A DNA stretch of 64,000 bases from an uncultured SAR116 cluster alpha proteobacterium (GCA_902622515.1 CACNQE010000006.1:1-64000); one strand, 5' to 3'; positions 43,651 through 52,731 are shown, numbered from the stretch's first letter. The notes: generated by a model not told the origin, from the sequence alone. Numbers and translations: made by a program.

Positions 43651-45050
43651 TTCTGTTCCATCCTGTGAATAGCGGCTACAAGGCTAGGTACAAAGCTGTT
43701 AAATCTGTCAGGAAGGTCACCCCAGATATTCGGGTCTGAAGCGATTTCCTCTTCCTTACCTGGTGCAATCATTGGCTCCATTTTGTGCCAGTTAGGTTCG
43801 TGATAAGGAATGGTGCTGGTGCCATTCTGATACCGTCTGGCGTTTATAATCCATGAGGCAACACAGTCAAACCCAGCCTCTGGTGTAATCCCTTTCTGAA
43901 GGCATGCCTCTAATGTTGGCCGGATATAAATTGCCATTTTTGAATATCCATCCATACAGATACGTTCTAAATGATCAGCAATGCCCTGATTCTCAAATCT
44001 CCGGGCTATCTCGTCTAAATAATGAACTGTATTAAATGGAATACTATCATCCAGACCCATTAAAACCTCTGATTTTTCCCACCGGTCAAAATACGCTCTG
44101 AGATATGGATCGCGCATTGCCTGATCAAATGTAGTGTGACCTGATAATGCACCCAGATAAGCAAGTGCTGTATGCCCACCATTAAGGATACGGATTTTAG
44201 CTTCCTCATATGGGAGGACATCAGAGACAATCTGTACACCAACCTTCTTCAGATCAGGCATCTCTGAGGCAAATTTCTTCTCAATCACCCATTGGGTGAA
44301 CAGTTCTGCATGAATAGGTGAGAGGGTTTCAGAGTTGAATAGCTTGCCCATTTCTGTATTGAGATCATCTGTGGTTCTGGGAGTAATTCTATCTACCATA
44401 GAGCAGGGGAAGCTCACATTATCCTCAACCCATTGGGCAAGTTCTTTCCGACCTGTTGCAGTGATGTAGGATAGCAAATTGCGTTCAAGCATTTTGCCAT
44501 TATTCCGGATATTATCACAGCACATGATGGTAAGTGGTGTTTTAAGCATTTCAGCCCTTCGTGCCAGAGCTTCAGTTAGATACGCATAAACCGTTTCTGT
44601 TTTATCTCCTGCTATCCCTGCTGCAATTGGCTCTGCGGATAGGTCAAGCCCCCAGTTTTTATCCACATAATAGCCACTTTCTGTCACCGTTATCGTCACA
44701 GCATGAACACTGGGGCGGCACAGAATATCAAAACCTTCACCTGGAACTGAGCTGGCATCAATAAAGGTCAGATGGGAGCGTACCATGCGGTAGTCGACAG
44801 TTCCGTCTGGCGCGATAGTTTTCAGAACATAGCCATCTTTGGCCTGAGCGGCCTTGTGAAACCCAGCTGCATCTGCTTCACGCAGATTTACAGCCGCAAT
44901 TCCCCAGCGCAAATCACCTATCTTTTGCATGTAATCATCAATATACACAGCCTGATGAGCGCGATGAAACGCCCCAAAGCCCAGATGCACTATCCCTATT
45001 TCGCATGAGGCTCTATCATAATCAGTCTGAAAAAGTTTACCGTCTAACAT
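43638..45050 (-). CDS. mtlK: mannitol/polyol 2-dehydrogenase (long-chain MDR-like family)
   Basis: This 470-aa polyol dehydrogenase oxidises mannitol (and often arabitol or sorbitol) with NAD. Visible are IVHLGFGAFHRAHQAVYIDD at the N-terminus, MVDRITPRTT, the catalytic-lysine region FASEMPDLKKVGVQIVSDVLPYEEAKIRILNGGHTALAYLG (Lys-xxxx-Asn-xx-His), and a helical C-terminus. It lies between the AraC-type regulator and the ATPase gene. Confidence 0.93.
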   Translation of the reverse strand: MLDGKLFQTDYDRASCEIGIVHLGFGAFHRAHQAVYIDDYMQKIGDLRWGIAAVNLREADAAGFHKAAQAKDGYVLKTIAPDGTVDYRMVRSHLTFIDASSVPGEGFDILCRPSVHAVTITVTESGYYVDKNWGLDLSAEPIAAGIAGDKTETVYAYLTEALARRAEMLKTPLTIMCCDNIRNNGKMLERNLLSYITATGRKELAQWVEDNVSFPCSMVDRITPRTTDDLNTEMGKLFNSETLSPIHAELFTQWVIEKKFASEMPDLKKVGVQIVSDVLPYEEAKIRILNGGHTALAYLGALSGHTTFDQAMRDPYLRAYFDRWEKSEVLMGLDDSIPFNTVHYLDEIARRFENQGIADHLERICMDGYSKMAIYIRPTLEACLQKGITPEAGFDCVASWIINARRYQNGTSTIPYHEPNWHKMEPMIAPGKEEEIASDPNIWGDLPDRFNSFVPSLVAAIHRMEQKWQV

Positions 45051-45062
45051 TTTCTACTACTC

Positions 45063-45941
45063 TTATTTTTGCAACTCAGACCGGGTATAGTCCCGATAAG
45101 CTGAGGGGGTTGTATCTTTAATTTTCAGGAAATGGCGGTTGAAATTTGCTAGATTCTTGAACCCCACCTCATGACAAATTGTAGCTACTTTCTCATCTGT
45201 CGCCTGTAGCATTGAACAGGCCTGTCCAATACGCACACGGGTTACAAATTCCAGAAACCGGCTACCTGTTAATTTTTGAAAGTTACGTGCAAAAGCAGTC
45301 ACACTCATATATGCCATCTCAGAAGCCTGAGCTAGGCTGATATCTTCTGCAAAATTCTCAATAATATGGTCTACGACATGTCCAATATTAGAATGATGTG
45401 AACGGAAATTCCTGAAGTCCGCATTAGCGACGGACAGAATTTTCTGGTGAGGGTGTTCATTTACTGCCAGCATCATCTGTAAAAATTTGACAATACGGTC
45501 AGCACCCTTTGCATCACGGATAGCAGCTAAATATTGTTGTGAGGTATCACTGTCAAAACCGATAAATTCTATCCCACCAGTTGCTCTCTGAAGCAGGCCA
45601 TCCAGTTCTTTGAAATCTGGAAAAGCAGACACTAAATCCCGTATGGTTTTCTGATTGAACTGAACCAGCATATCGCGCAGGTCCACAGGTCCATCTAAAC
45701 CATATTCATCTGTAACCCAGTTATGAGGCAGGTTTGGGCCTATAAGATATAGCGCGCCCGGGCTGAATTCCCCGATATAATCACCAACAAAACTTTTCCC
45801 GCGCGTAGCTACGACCAGATGAAGCTCAAGCACCTCGTGATTATGCCATCGGCATAAATCTGTTGGCCAGCCATGCTCAAGATATCGGATAGATTTATCC
45901 GTGCCGTCAACAAATTCAAATTCAGGTGTCAGCCCAGACAT
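45063..45941 (-). CDS. AraC family transcriptional regulator
   Basis: This 292-aa regulator has an N-terminal cupin-like sugar-binding half (RWHNHEVLELHLVVATRGKS, FSPGALYLIGPNLPHNW) and a C-terminal double helix-turn-helix (about 190-287: DISLAQASEMAYMSVTAFARNFQKLTG and VATICHEVGFKNLANFNRHFLKIKDTTPSAYR). It is embedded between permease and dehydrogenase genes and is presumably the polyol-responsive activator of the operon. Confidence 0.92.
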   Translation of the reverse strand: MSGLTPEFEFVDGTDKSIRYLEHGWPTDLCRWHNHEVLELHLVVATRGKSFVGDYIGEFSPGALYLIGPNLPHNWVTDEYGLDGPVDLRDMLVQFNQKTIRDLVSAFPDFKELDGLLQRATGGIEFIGFDSDTSQQYLAAIRDAKGADRIVKFLQMMLAVNEHPHQKILSVANADFRNFRSHHSNIGHVVDHIIENFAEDISLAQASEMAYMSVTAFARNFQKLTGSRFLEFVTRVRIGQACSMLQATDEKVATICHEVGFKNLANFNRHFLKIKDTTPSAYRDYTRSELQK

Positions 45942-45969
45942 AATAAATGTTCCTGTATTGCACTAACCA

Positions 45970-46806
45970 TCATTTTACTGCACCAAAGGTAAGGCCGCGG
46001 ACCAGTTGCTTCTGACAGAACCAACCCAAAACTACAATCGGCCCTACAGCTGCAGTGGAAACCGCTGACAGGCGACCAAAAAACAGTCCCTCCGGAGCCC
46101 TATTACCCTCAATGAGTTTTGATAAGGTTGCTGCATCTGTTGTGGTTAGTCGCACTGTCCAATAAGCTTCATTCCAGCAGAAAATAAAACAGAGCAGGGC
46201 TGTTGACGCCAGACCACCCCACGCGAGTGGTAGCACGATATCGCCCATTTCACCCCAAAAACTCACCCCATCCATTTTACCAGCCTCAATGATTTCTTTC
46301 GGGATTTCCTTGAAATAGGTGAAAAGCATCCAGATTACGATTGGCAGGTTTATTAAACTTAACACTAGAATAACCAGAAAATGGGTGTCAAACAGCCCTA
46401 GCATATTTTTGGTCAGAAAAGTCATGGGATACAGAACAGCTGCAGCCGGAAGCATTTTGGTTGAAAGCATCCAGACCAGAATATCTTTGGTGTGGCGGCT
46501 GGGGTTAAAAGCCATTGCATAGGCTGCAGGCACGCCGACAGACAGCGTAAATAATGTGGCAAAGACCGAGGTGATACCCGAATTAATGGCAAAGCGCCAG
46601 TAATCATAATTTTCGGTCATGTTAAAGTAATTTTCCAAGGTGGGGGTGAAGAAAAACAGAAACTCAGGCTTTACCGCATCTGCATCTGTTTTAAAGCTGG
46701 TCAGCACCATCCAGAAAATTGGGAAAAAGAATAGTAGTGCTAGTACCCATGCTAGGATAGGCCAGAAAAAAGTTCCAAATCGTGATGACCGGACAAATGG
46801 AGACAT
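45970..46806 (-). CDS. smoG: polyol ABC transporter permease (MalG-type)
   Basis: This 278-aa inner-membrane permease has six predicted helices and the EAA loop EIPKEIIEAGKMDGVSFWGEMGDIVLP that docks the ATPase. It begins 9 bp after the MalF-type permease gene. Assignment to sorbitol/mannitol import rests on the neighbouring mannitol dehydrogenase and xylulokinase genes. Confidence 0.9.
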   Translation of the reverse strand: MSPFVRSSRFGTFFWPILAWVLALLFFFPIFWMVLTSFKTDADAVKPEFLFFFTPTLENYFNMTENYDYWRFAINSGITSVFATLFTLSVGVPAAYAMAFNPSRHTKDILVWMLSTKMLPAAAVLYPMTFLTKNMLGLFDTHFLVILVLSLINLPIVIWMLFTYFKEIPKEIIEAGKMDGVSFWGEMGDIVLPLAWGGLASTALLCFIFCWNEAYWTVRLTTTDAATLSKLIEGNRAPEGLFFGRLSAVSTAAVGPIVVLGWFCQKQLVRGLTFGAVK

Positions 46807-46815
46807 GATTTATCC

Positions 46816-47757
46816 TTAATCCATTAGGCTTTTGCCGATGATGCGCAGCAGAAAAATGGCGACAATATTTGCTAGAATCACAGCCATAATACCTGTAGCG
46901 CTGGCAGCACCAATATTGTTAGATGCGAACTCACCTATTAGATAAGGCAGGTTTTTGTTGCCATTACCACGGCTTACAATTTCAATCTCAGCATAAAGTG
47001 ACAGATGGAAAATCGCCTGTATCATAACCACAATTGCAATGGGACGCGCCAGATGTGGCAGGGTGAGATGCATAAATTGTGCCCATACGCCTGCACCATC
47101 TAAAATCGCTGCCTCTTTCTGCTGCTGATCTTCAGACTGAAGTGATGTCATGAAAATCAGCGCCGCAAAAGGTGTCCACTGCCATGTCACCATGATAATC
47201 ACCGCGTAGGCAGATGTTTGAGTAGCTCTGAATGAAAGAGGTTCAATCTCAGGCCATAGCGCAAAAAAAGACCCTATACCGGGCAAATTCTGCAGCGTCG
47301 ATATTGTGTTATTAATACCCTCAATAGCAAGGCCATTCAGACCGAGCACCGGGTCAAGGATCATATTAATCCACAATACTGCATTTACCGCAGGCATTAC
47401 AAAAAATGGAGATATAAATAGCACCCGGACAATGCCTCTTCCCGGAAATGTCCTGTTCACCAGTACCGCAATTGCCAGCCCGAATACCACCGTGAGGAAT
47501 ATAACGCTGCCAACAATAAATAGGCTGTTCTGAACTGCAAACCAGAAGTCTTTCGCCTGATAAAGCACATATTCATAATTGCCAAATCCGCGCCAGTTCG
47601 CAATATCAGGTGATGTCCATTCTGGACGTCTGAGGTTATTCAGCACATAACGTATGAAGGAGAAAAACAATGTCATGCTGAGCGGGACAAGCATCCACAT
47701 TAACAGCAGCACAACTGCAGGAGTTTGTAGTAATCGAGGCAAAGTTCTGTTTGACAT
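46816..47757 (-). CDS. smoF: polyol ABC transporter permease (MalF-type)
   Basis: This 313-aa permease is the partner of the MalG-type subunit, with N-terminal helix LLQTPAVVLLLMWMLVPLSMTLFFSF and EAA loop QKEAAILDGAGVWAQFMHLTLPHLARP. It is separated from the binding-protein gene by 177 bp that hold a strong hairpin and an AT repeat, so the permeases may be expressed at a lower level. Confidence 0.9.
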   Translation of the reverse strand: MSNRTLPRLLQTPAVVLLLMWMLVPLSMTLFFSFIRYVLNNLRRPEWTSPDIANWRGFGNYEYVLYQAKDFWFAVQNSLFIVGSVIFLTVVFGLAIAVLVNRTFPGRGIVRVLFISPFFVMPAVNAVLWINMILDPVLGLNGLAIEGINNTISTLQNLPGIGSFFALWPEIEPLSFRATQTSAYAVIIMVTWQWTPFAALIFMTSLQSEDQQQKEAAILDGAGVWAQFMHLTLPHLARPIAIVVMIQAIFHLSLYAEIEIVSRGNGNKNLPYLIGEFASNNIGAASATGIMAVILANIVAIFLLRIIGKSLMD

Positions 47758-47791
47758 ATACTCTCATAGCTCCTGAGATATATTTATAAAA

Positions 47792-47832
47792 ATGATTTTA
47801 AAAAAAAATATATAAATATATAAATATATAAA
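47792..47832. repeat. AT simple repeat (ATATAAAT units)
   Basis: Three to four repeats of ATATAA/ATATAAAT follow a poly-A run upstream of the MalF-type permease gene. No function is evident beyond lowering DNA stability. Confidence 0.6.
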
Positions 47833-47885
47833 AGTCAGCCTAATAAGGCCAGAAAATCTTAGTAGAGCCTGATTAGGGGCTGAAA

Positions 47886-47918
47886 AGTAAGGCCGGGTAA
47901 AACATTCCAGGCCTTACT
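47886..47918 (-). terminator. intercistronic stem-loop after the binding-protein gene
   Basis: AGTAAGGCC and GGCCTTACT form a perfect 9-bp stem with a 15-nt loop. It lies 17 bp after the binding-protein stop and has no clear U-tract in either direction. Further AGCC/GGCT repeats follow to 47,830. It probably protects the upstream message end or attenuates read-through, as at other binding-protein/permease junctions. Confidence 0.65.
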
Positions 47919-47934
47919 GTGTAAATTACCCAGT

Positions 47935-49218
47935 TTAGAAATAGCCAGCTTCAGACATAATCGCCGTAGCTGCTTTCTGTGATGCAGCCAGAGCGTCCGC
48001 TACTGATTTTGCACCTGACAGCGCGGCTGCCATTTCCTGTGCAACAGCAATGCCAACCTCTGGAAACTCAGGGATAGCTGCAAACTGAACACCAACATAT
48101 GGCTTCAGATCAGTTGCTTCAGGTGCTGCTGATTCAATCGCTGCCATTTCTGCTGCAGCAAAGCCAGCAACAGCCTGGAACTCAGGATAGGCATATGTTG
48201 ATGAACGTGTACCTGTTGGTACTGAACCCCACCCAAATTCAGGATGGTTCGCAACAGCTTTGATATAGTCTTTTGATGTTGCCCATTCGATAAACTTCTT
48301 TGATTCTTCAGCATTTGGAGAGCCAGCTGGTACAGCCATTGCCCATGCCCACAGCCAGTTTGCGCCAACCGGATTACCGGCATTTGGTGACTGAGCATAT
48401 GCTACACCGTCAACTTCTAGGAATGATGCTGCGATTGTGGCATCAATCCACATGCCGCACTTACCTTCGTTATAAAGCGCCAGAATTTCGTTGAATGAAT
48501 TACCTTCTGAGCCTGGAGGGCCATAATTGCCAAGCAGGTCTACATAAAAGTTAATCGCATCATGCCACTGCTGTGAATCAATTGTTGGACGCATATCCTT
48601 ATCGAACCAGGCACCACCGAATGAATTCACTACAGTTGTGATGAATGCCATATTGTCACCCCAGCCTGGCTTACCACGCAGACACGCGCCATATATACCA
48701 GCATCTGGATTATGAATTGCTGCAGCTGCAGCTTTGATATTTGACCATGTATCATTATCTCTGACAGAAACACCAGCAGCGTCAGTCAGATCCTTACGGT
48801 ACATTACCATTGATGATTCGCCATAGAATGGTGCAGCATAGAGTGTTCCATTATGTGACAGACCGTTGCGGATAGCAGGTAGCATATCGTTCACGTCATA
48901 AGACGCGCCAAAGTTCAGAGGCTCAATCCAGCCTGCTGCACCCCAGATTGGAGCTTCCTGCATACCAATATTAATGATGTCATACTGACCACCACCAGTT
49001 GCAGTGTCAGATGTGACCTGCTCACGCAGCACACCCTCTTCCAGTGAAACCCAGTTCAGCTTTACACCGGTATCTTTAGTGTAAACTTCTGCAACTTTTT
49101 GCATATTAATCATGTGGCCATTGTTAACAATAGCGATAGTCAGTTCAGTTGCGCTTGCTGCGCCCCCGAGACCAACTGCAACCGCCATGGCTAACCCTGA
49201 TAAGCGTAATGTTTTCAT
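47935..49218 (-). CDS. smoE: polyol ABC transporter substrate-binding protein
   Basis: This 427-aa periplasmic binding protein has a clean signal peptide (MKTLRLSGLAMAVAVGLGGA, cleavage after ASA) and a family 1 extracellular fold (VLREQVTSDTATGGGQYDIINIGMQEAPIWGAAGWIEPL…). I chose ATG 49,218 because GGGAGGACATCT precedes it; the frame extends upstream to 49,290 without support. It is the first gene of the smoEFG-araC-mtlK-smoK-xylB set, and the promoter must lie within 49,219-49,425. Confidence 0.9.
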   Translation of the reverse strand: MKTLRLSGLAMAVAVGLGGAASATELTIAIVNNGHMINMQKVAEVYTKDTGVKLNWVSLEEGVLREQVTSDTATGGGQYDIINIGMQEAPIWGAAGWIEPLNFGASYDVNDMLPAIRNGLSHNGTLYAAPFYGESSMVMYRKDLTDAAGVSVRDNDTWSNIKAAAAAIHNPDAGIYGACLRGKPGWGDNMAFITTVVNSFGGAWFDKDMRPTIDSQQWHDAINFYVDLLGNYGPPGSEGNSFNEILALYNEGKCGMWIDATIAASFLEVDGVAYAQSPNAGNPVGANWLWAWAMAVPAGSPNAEESKKFIEWATSKDYIKAVANHPEFGWGSVPTGTRSSTYAYPEFQAVAGFAAAEMAAIESAAPEATDLKPYVGVQFAAIPEFPEVGIAVAQEMAAALSGAKSVADALAASQKAATAIMSEAGYF

Positions 49219-49424
49219 AGATGTCCTCCCTTTCGAAAACGTAGGAACATAGCTTCCTAGCCATGCATCATTCCAGTTTCTAACCCGCAAACTCTAGTAC
49301 AAACTTGCCTGCAATTGATACAAAATCAACATTTATTGAATGGTAAATAGGTTTTTTTCACAGAATAAGTATTAGTTTGCTGGATTTTTTGACTAAATGG
49401 AAAAAGCTTAACATTAAGTTGGTA

Positions 49425-49678
49425 ACCCATCAACCCTGCGGGGTCCGTGGTCATAGCTCCACGGTACATGGGCCCTGGCCCCTATTTAGAATTCCAGATT
49501 TGTTAGCAAAAAGCTCAAGTAACCCCGATTGACACCAGCACTTTGGCTGTTATCCAAACTGTTATCCAAAAATAGGCACTTTACCTTTTGTTTATACATG
49601 CTAAACTATTGATATTATTGAAAATCAGGTTGCTACCACCCCCGTTATAGGGCATCGAACTCCGCCCCTGGGCACCAC
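49425..49678 (+). repeat. island right-end repeat and att-like site, copy B
   Basis: It starts with CATCAACCCTGCGGGGTCCG and the same GC hairpin as copy A. It shares AGCTCAAGTAACCCCGA with A/D and then GTTATCCAAACTGTTATCC with copy E. It ends in an att-like tRNA-end sequence (49,651-49,678, GGGCATCGAACTCC…GGGCACCA) whose acceptor-like end differs from tRNA-Gly. Confidence 0.8.
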
Positions 49679-49825
49679 TTTCCAACTTCAAAGGGCCGTT
49701 GACCTATTTGCAAGTGACTGTTTCTAAACGATTAACGTTCTAGAACAGGATTTTGATGTACCATGGTGTGGGTAAGGTCTCCGGTATACTTTTAAAAAAG
49801 AAACGATACTTTTTACTTCTCGAGT
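49679..49825 (+). repeat. island left-end repeat, second copy
   Basis: From 49,711 the sequence follows 19,881 onward (AAGTGACTGTTT…AACGATTAA…GAACAGGA…), through the integrase start, to CTTCTCGAG, where similarity stops abruptly. With copy B it makes a full 'right end - att - left end' junction in direct orientation. Confidence 0.85.
49764..49825 (+). pseudogene. integrase 5' fragment
   Basis: It encodes MVWVRSPVYF, then a stop (TAA for TAC), then KRNDTFYFS. This is the same as residues 1-20 of the island integrase with one nonsense change. Homology ends at 49,825, five bases before the stop codon of the convergent ABC exporter gene, so the rest of this integrase was lost when that gene was joined here. 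Confidence 0.9.
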
Positions 49826-49829
49826 TCGC

Positions 49830-51641
49830 TTAGGCGGCCTGCTCTGACCTTTGTAGCGTCCAAAGATCAAGATATCGACCGTTTTGCTCCAGCAGCTCGT
49901 TATGCGTGCCGGTTTCTACCACTGTACCCTTTTCCAATACTAGAATCCTGTCAGCCTTCTGCACGGTAGATAGGCGGTGGGCAATCGTGATCACGGTTCT
50001 ACCTTGCCCGGCGCGTTCAAGCGCTTCCTGAATTTCATGCTCCGTTTCGCTGTCAAGTGCGCTGGTGGCCTCATCCAGCAGCAGGATCGGTGGATCCTTC
50101 AACAGGGTCCTTGCTATTCCAACCCGCTGCTTTTCGCCGCCAGACAGTTTCAGTCCACGCTCGCCGACACGTGTCTCATATCTATCGGGCAACAACATAA
50201 TAAAATCATGGATCTGTGCATTCTTTGCGGCCTCGATTACCTCGTTGCGGGTGGCAGATTCACGCCCATAGGCGATATTGTAATATATGGTGTCATTGAA
50301 TAGCACTGTGTCCTGTGGAACAACACCAATAAAACGATGAAGGCTGTCCTGAGTAACATCCCGCACATCCTGCCCGTCAATAAAAACCGCACCCCCGTTA
50401 ACGTCATAAAATCGAAACAGAAGCCGGCCTATTGTCGACTTGCCAGAACCTGATGGGCCTACGATGGCGATGGTCTGGCCGGCTGGAATGTCAATACTGA
50501 GATTCTTGAGGATAGGCCGCTTCTGATCATATGAAAAGCTGACCTCTTCAAACTTCACACTGCCCCGAGCAATTTGAAGTTGCGATGCCTTCAGTCTATC
50601 CTGAACATCCGGCGGCTCATCCAACAGGTCAAACATCTGCCGCATATCTACCAACGCCTGCCTAATTTCCCGATAGACCGTACCAAGGAAGTTCAACGGC
50701 ATGGTAATTTGGATCATATAGGCATTCACGAGAACAAAATCGCCGATCGATAGTTCGCCTGCCTGAACACCAACGGCGGCAAGCAACATCACGACTACGA
50801 GCCCCACCGTGATCAGGACAGCCTGACCAAAATTCAGAAAAGTAAGCGTGTAGCTTGTTTTGAGAGCCGCCGCCTCGTATCCGGCCATAGCCTCGTCATA
50901 GCGAGCTGCCTCACGACTCGCCGCACCGAAATACTTCACTGTTTCAAAATTCAGCAGACTGTCGATTGCCTTTTGATTAGCGTCCGTATCCTGCTCGTTC
51001 ATTTTGCGGCGTAGCTTTACGCGCCACTCCGTGATTGCAAAGGTGAACCAGACATAAACAGAGATTGTAGTAAGTATAATGCCTATGTATCTCCAATCCT
51101 GGAGTTTCCAGAAGATGGCAGCGCCGATTAGAACCAGTTCAAGAACTAGAGGTCCAATCGAAAATACCAGATAACGAAGCAGGAATTCTACGCCTTTTAC
51201 TCCACGCTCAATGATTCGGCTAAGGCCGCCAGTCTTACGGGTGATGTGGAAGCTCATTGACAGCCGGTGTATGTGTTGGAAGGTCTCTAGTGCTAGGCGG
51301 CGCAGGGCGCGTTGAGCTACCTTGGCGAAAAGGGCGTCGCGAGCTTGCTGAAAGCCGTTTGTAGCTATGCGCGCCATACCATAGGCAATTGTGAGACCAA
51401 TGGCACCGAGCGCAAACTCTGGCAATCTACTACCTGCCAGATCGTCGACAGCCCATGCCTGAAGAATAGGCGAGAGGATCGCGAAACATTTCGCTGCAAC
51501 CAGCGCTAGCAAGGCTAGAACCACTCGAGTCCGAAGTTTATAATTGTTCGAAGGCCAAATAAACGGCAGAACGCGTTTGATTGTGCGCCACGCGGCCCTG
51601 CCTTCGGTTTGCAAAGATGGATGCCTGGGGTTGAAGGACAC
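49830..51641 (-). CDS. Atm1-type ABC exporter (fused permease-ATPase)
   Basis: This 603-aa half-transporter has six TM helices (about 40-320) and a C-terminal ATPase with Walker A GPSGSGKST, signature LKLSGGEKQRVGIART and Walker B ILLLDEATSALD. The sequence style (TEWRVKLRRKMNEQDTDANQKAIDSLLNFETVKYF) is that of the Atm1/HMT1 subfamily, which exports glutathione-linked sulfur or metal compounds. It lies alone, GC-richer than its surroundings, between two island repeats, so it is probably a separately acquired cargo gene. Confidence 0.9.
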   Translation of the reverse strand: MSFNPRHPSLQTEGRAAWRTIKRVLPFIWPSNNYKLRTRVVLALLALVAAKCFAILSPILQAWAVDDLAGSRLPEFALGAIGLTIAYGMARIATNGFQQARDALFAKVAQRALRRLALETFQHIHRLSMSFHITRKTGGLSRIIERGVKGVEFLLRYLVFSIGPLVLELVLIGAAIFWKLQDWRYIGIILTTISVYVWFTFAITEWRVKLRRKMNEQDTDANQKAIDSLLNFETVKYFGAASREAARYDEAMAGYEAAALKTSYTLTFLNFGQAVLITVGLVVVMLLAAVGVQAGELSIGDFVLVNAYMIQITMPLNFLGTVYREIRQALVDMRQMFDLLDEPPDVQDRLKASQLQIARGSVKFEEVSFSYDQKRPILKNLSIDIPAGQTIAIVGPSGSGKSTIGRLLFRFYDVNGGAVFIDGQDVRDVTQDSLHRFIGVVPQDTVLFNDTIYYNIAYGRESATRNEVIEAAKNAQIHDFIMLLPDRYETRVGERGLKLSGGEKQRVGIARTLLKDPPILLLDEATSALDSETEHEIQEALERAGQGRTVITIAHRLSTVQKADRILVLEKGTVVETGTHNELLEQNGRYLDLWTLQRSEQAA

Positions 51642-51792
51642 TAGTGTTGAACCACCGTTTGATAATCAGAATTAATCTGCTACTTTACCTGTTAATTGGT
51701 GACTGCTGCTTGGGAATTCAAGAAGCGCTTGAAGGCGCCGGGCGGGATCGATAAGTACTGTGAGCTAAAACATAGTTAGGGTTTACTTTTGA

Positions 51793-52296
51793 ATGTCTAA
51801 ATTAATCTTAATACGTCATGCTAAATCTGATTGGAGTGGCAATGTTAATGACCTTCAAAGGGGTTTGAACAAAAGAGGTTATAATTCGTGTAGAGTTATT
51901 TCTAAGGAACTAAAAGAAAGAATAGATAAACCAGATTTGTTTTTAATTTCACCTGCATTAAGAGCAAAACTAACTTACGAAAATATCTTTTTAAATTGGG
52001 ATGATAAAGATAATAATGTATTCGTTGAAGAAGATTTATATCACGCATCAATAGAACAGATTAAAAAAAAATTAACTTCCAAAGTGCTTGGATTTAGCAC
52101 TGTGGTGATAATAGGTCATAATCCCATTTTAAATTTATTAATGCATCAACTAACAACCCATGGTCATAATAAGTTACCGACTAATTTAGTTACTTGTGGT
52201 GTTGTTATGATAAACTATTCTGAAAATAATTTTAAAGCACCCGTTTTTGCAAACGGAGAAGTTTCTGATTATTTTTTTCCTAGAATGTATATGTAA
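51793..52296 (+). CDS. SixA-like phosphohistidine phosphatase
   Basis: This 167-aa cytoplasmic member of the histidine phosphatase family has KLILIRHAKSDWSG at the N-terminus (Arg8, His9) and VVIIGHNPILNLLMHQL with the second histidine. This is the SixA pattern (RHAKS…GHNP). SixA dephosphorylates phosphohistidine on signalling or PTS proteins, and the partner here is unknown. The start is ATG 51,793 after a weakly readable ribosome-binding site. No PHO-like site precedes it. Confidence 0.88.
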   Translation: MSKLILIRHAKSDWSGNVNDLQRGLNKRGYNSCRVISKELKERIDKPDLFLISPALRAKLTYENIFLNWDDKDNNVFVEEDLYHASIEQIKKKLTSKVLGFSTVVIIGHNPILNLLMHQLTTHGHNKLPTNLVTCGVVMINYSENNFKAPVFANGEVSDYFFPRMYM

Positions 52297-52370
52297 AATT
52301 TGAAACCGTAATTTGGTTATCCAAATTGTAGGGTCTTTTTATCTTAAAGTTACTTTCGATTTTTCATTTC

Positions 52371-52464
52371 TCAACAAAACCACATTCGATAAATTTCGCC
52401 AATCCACCATCAACCCAGCGGGGTCCATGGTCACAGGTCCACGGTACATGGACCCCGGCCCTTT
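52371..52464 (+). repeat. island right-end repeat, partial copy C
   Basis: It reads CAACAAAACCACATTCGATA, then TTTCGCCAATCCA, and the GC hairpin GGGGTCCATGGTCACAGG…ACCCCGG, and stops before any att sequence. It marks the border between the exporter/SixA module and the nucleotidase module. The remainder of this 435-bp gap is AT-rich promoter DNA with the PHO-like site. Confidence 0.8.
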
Positions 52465-52665
52465 TAAAAAAACTAAAGCTAAGAGACAAATGGATCATTT
52501 CTTCTTGCAGAGTTGTAAAGGCGTCTAGCCAAGACATTAGACTTTTAAATTATTTATTTTCTTTACTAAATAATTAATCCTCTGTCACACGCCAATTATC
52601 ATAAACAGTTAGCTATAATTTCTTAAAAAAATTGTATGTAAATGAGATTTTGCTAAATAATTTTA

Positions 52666-52683
52666 TTGTCATACATTTGTTAC
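52666..52683 (+). promoter_or_regulatory. PHO-box-like site before the 5'-nucleotidase gene
   Basis: TTGTCAT-ACAT-TTGTTAC matches the PhoB consensus in the 7-4-7 layout, 48 bp before the ATG. It is one of the clearest sites in the window. Confidence 0.75.
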
Positions 52684-52731
52684 AAAAAAAAGGTAACTCT
52701 TCTAAAGAAAATAAGAAGAGGAATTGCATCA

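Noticed and set aside
52666-52731. Longer 5'-nucleotidase start at TTG 52,666
   Set aside because: It would begin on the PHO-like site and put 22 charged residues before the signal peptide; ATG 52,732 has a good ribosome-binding site.
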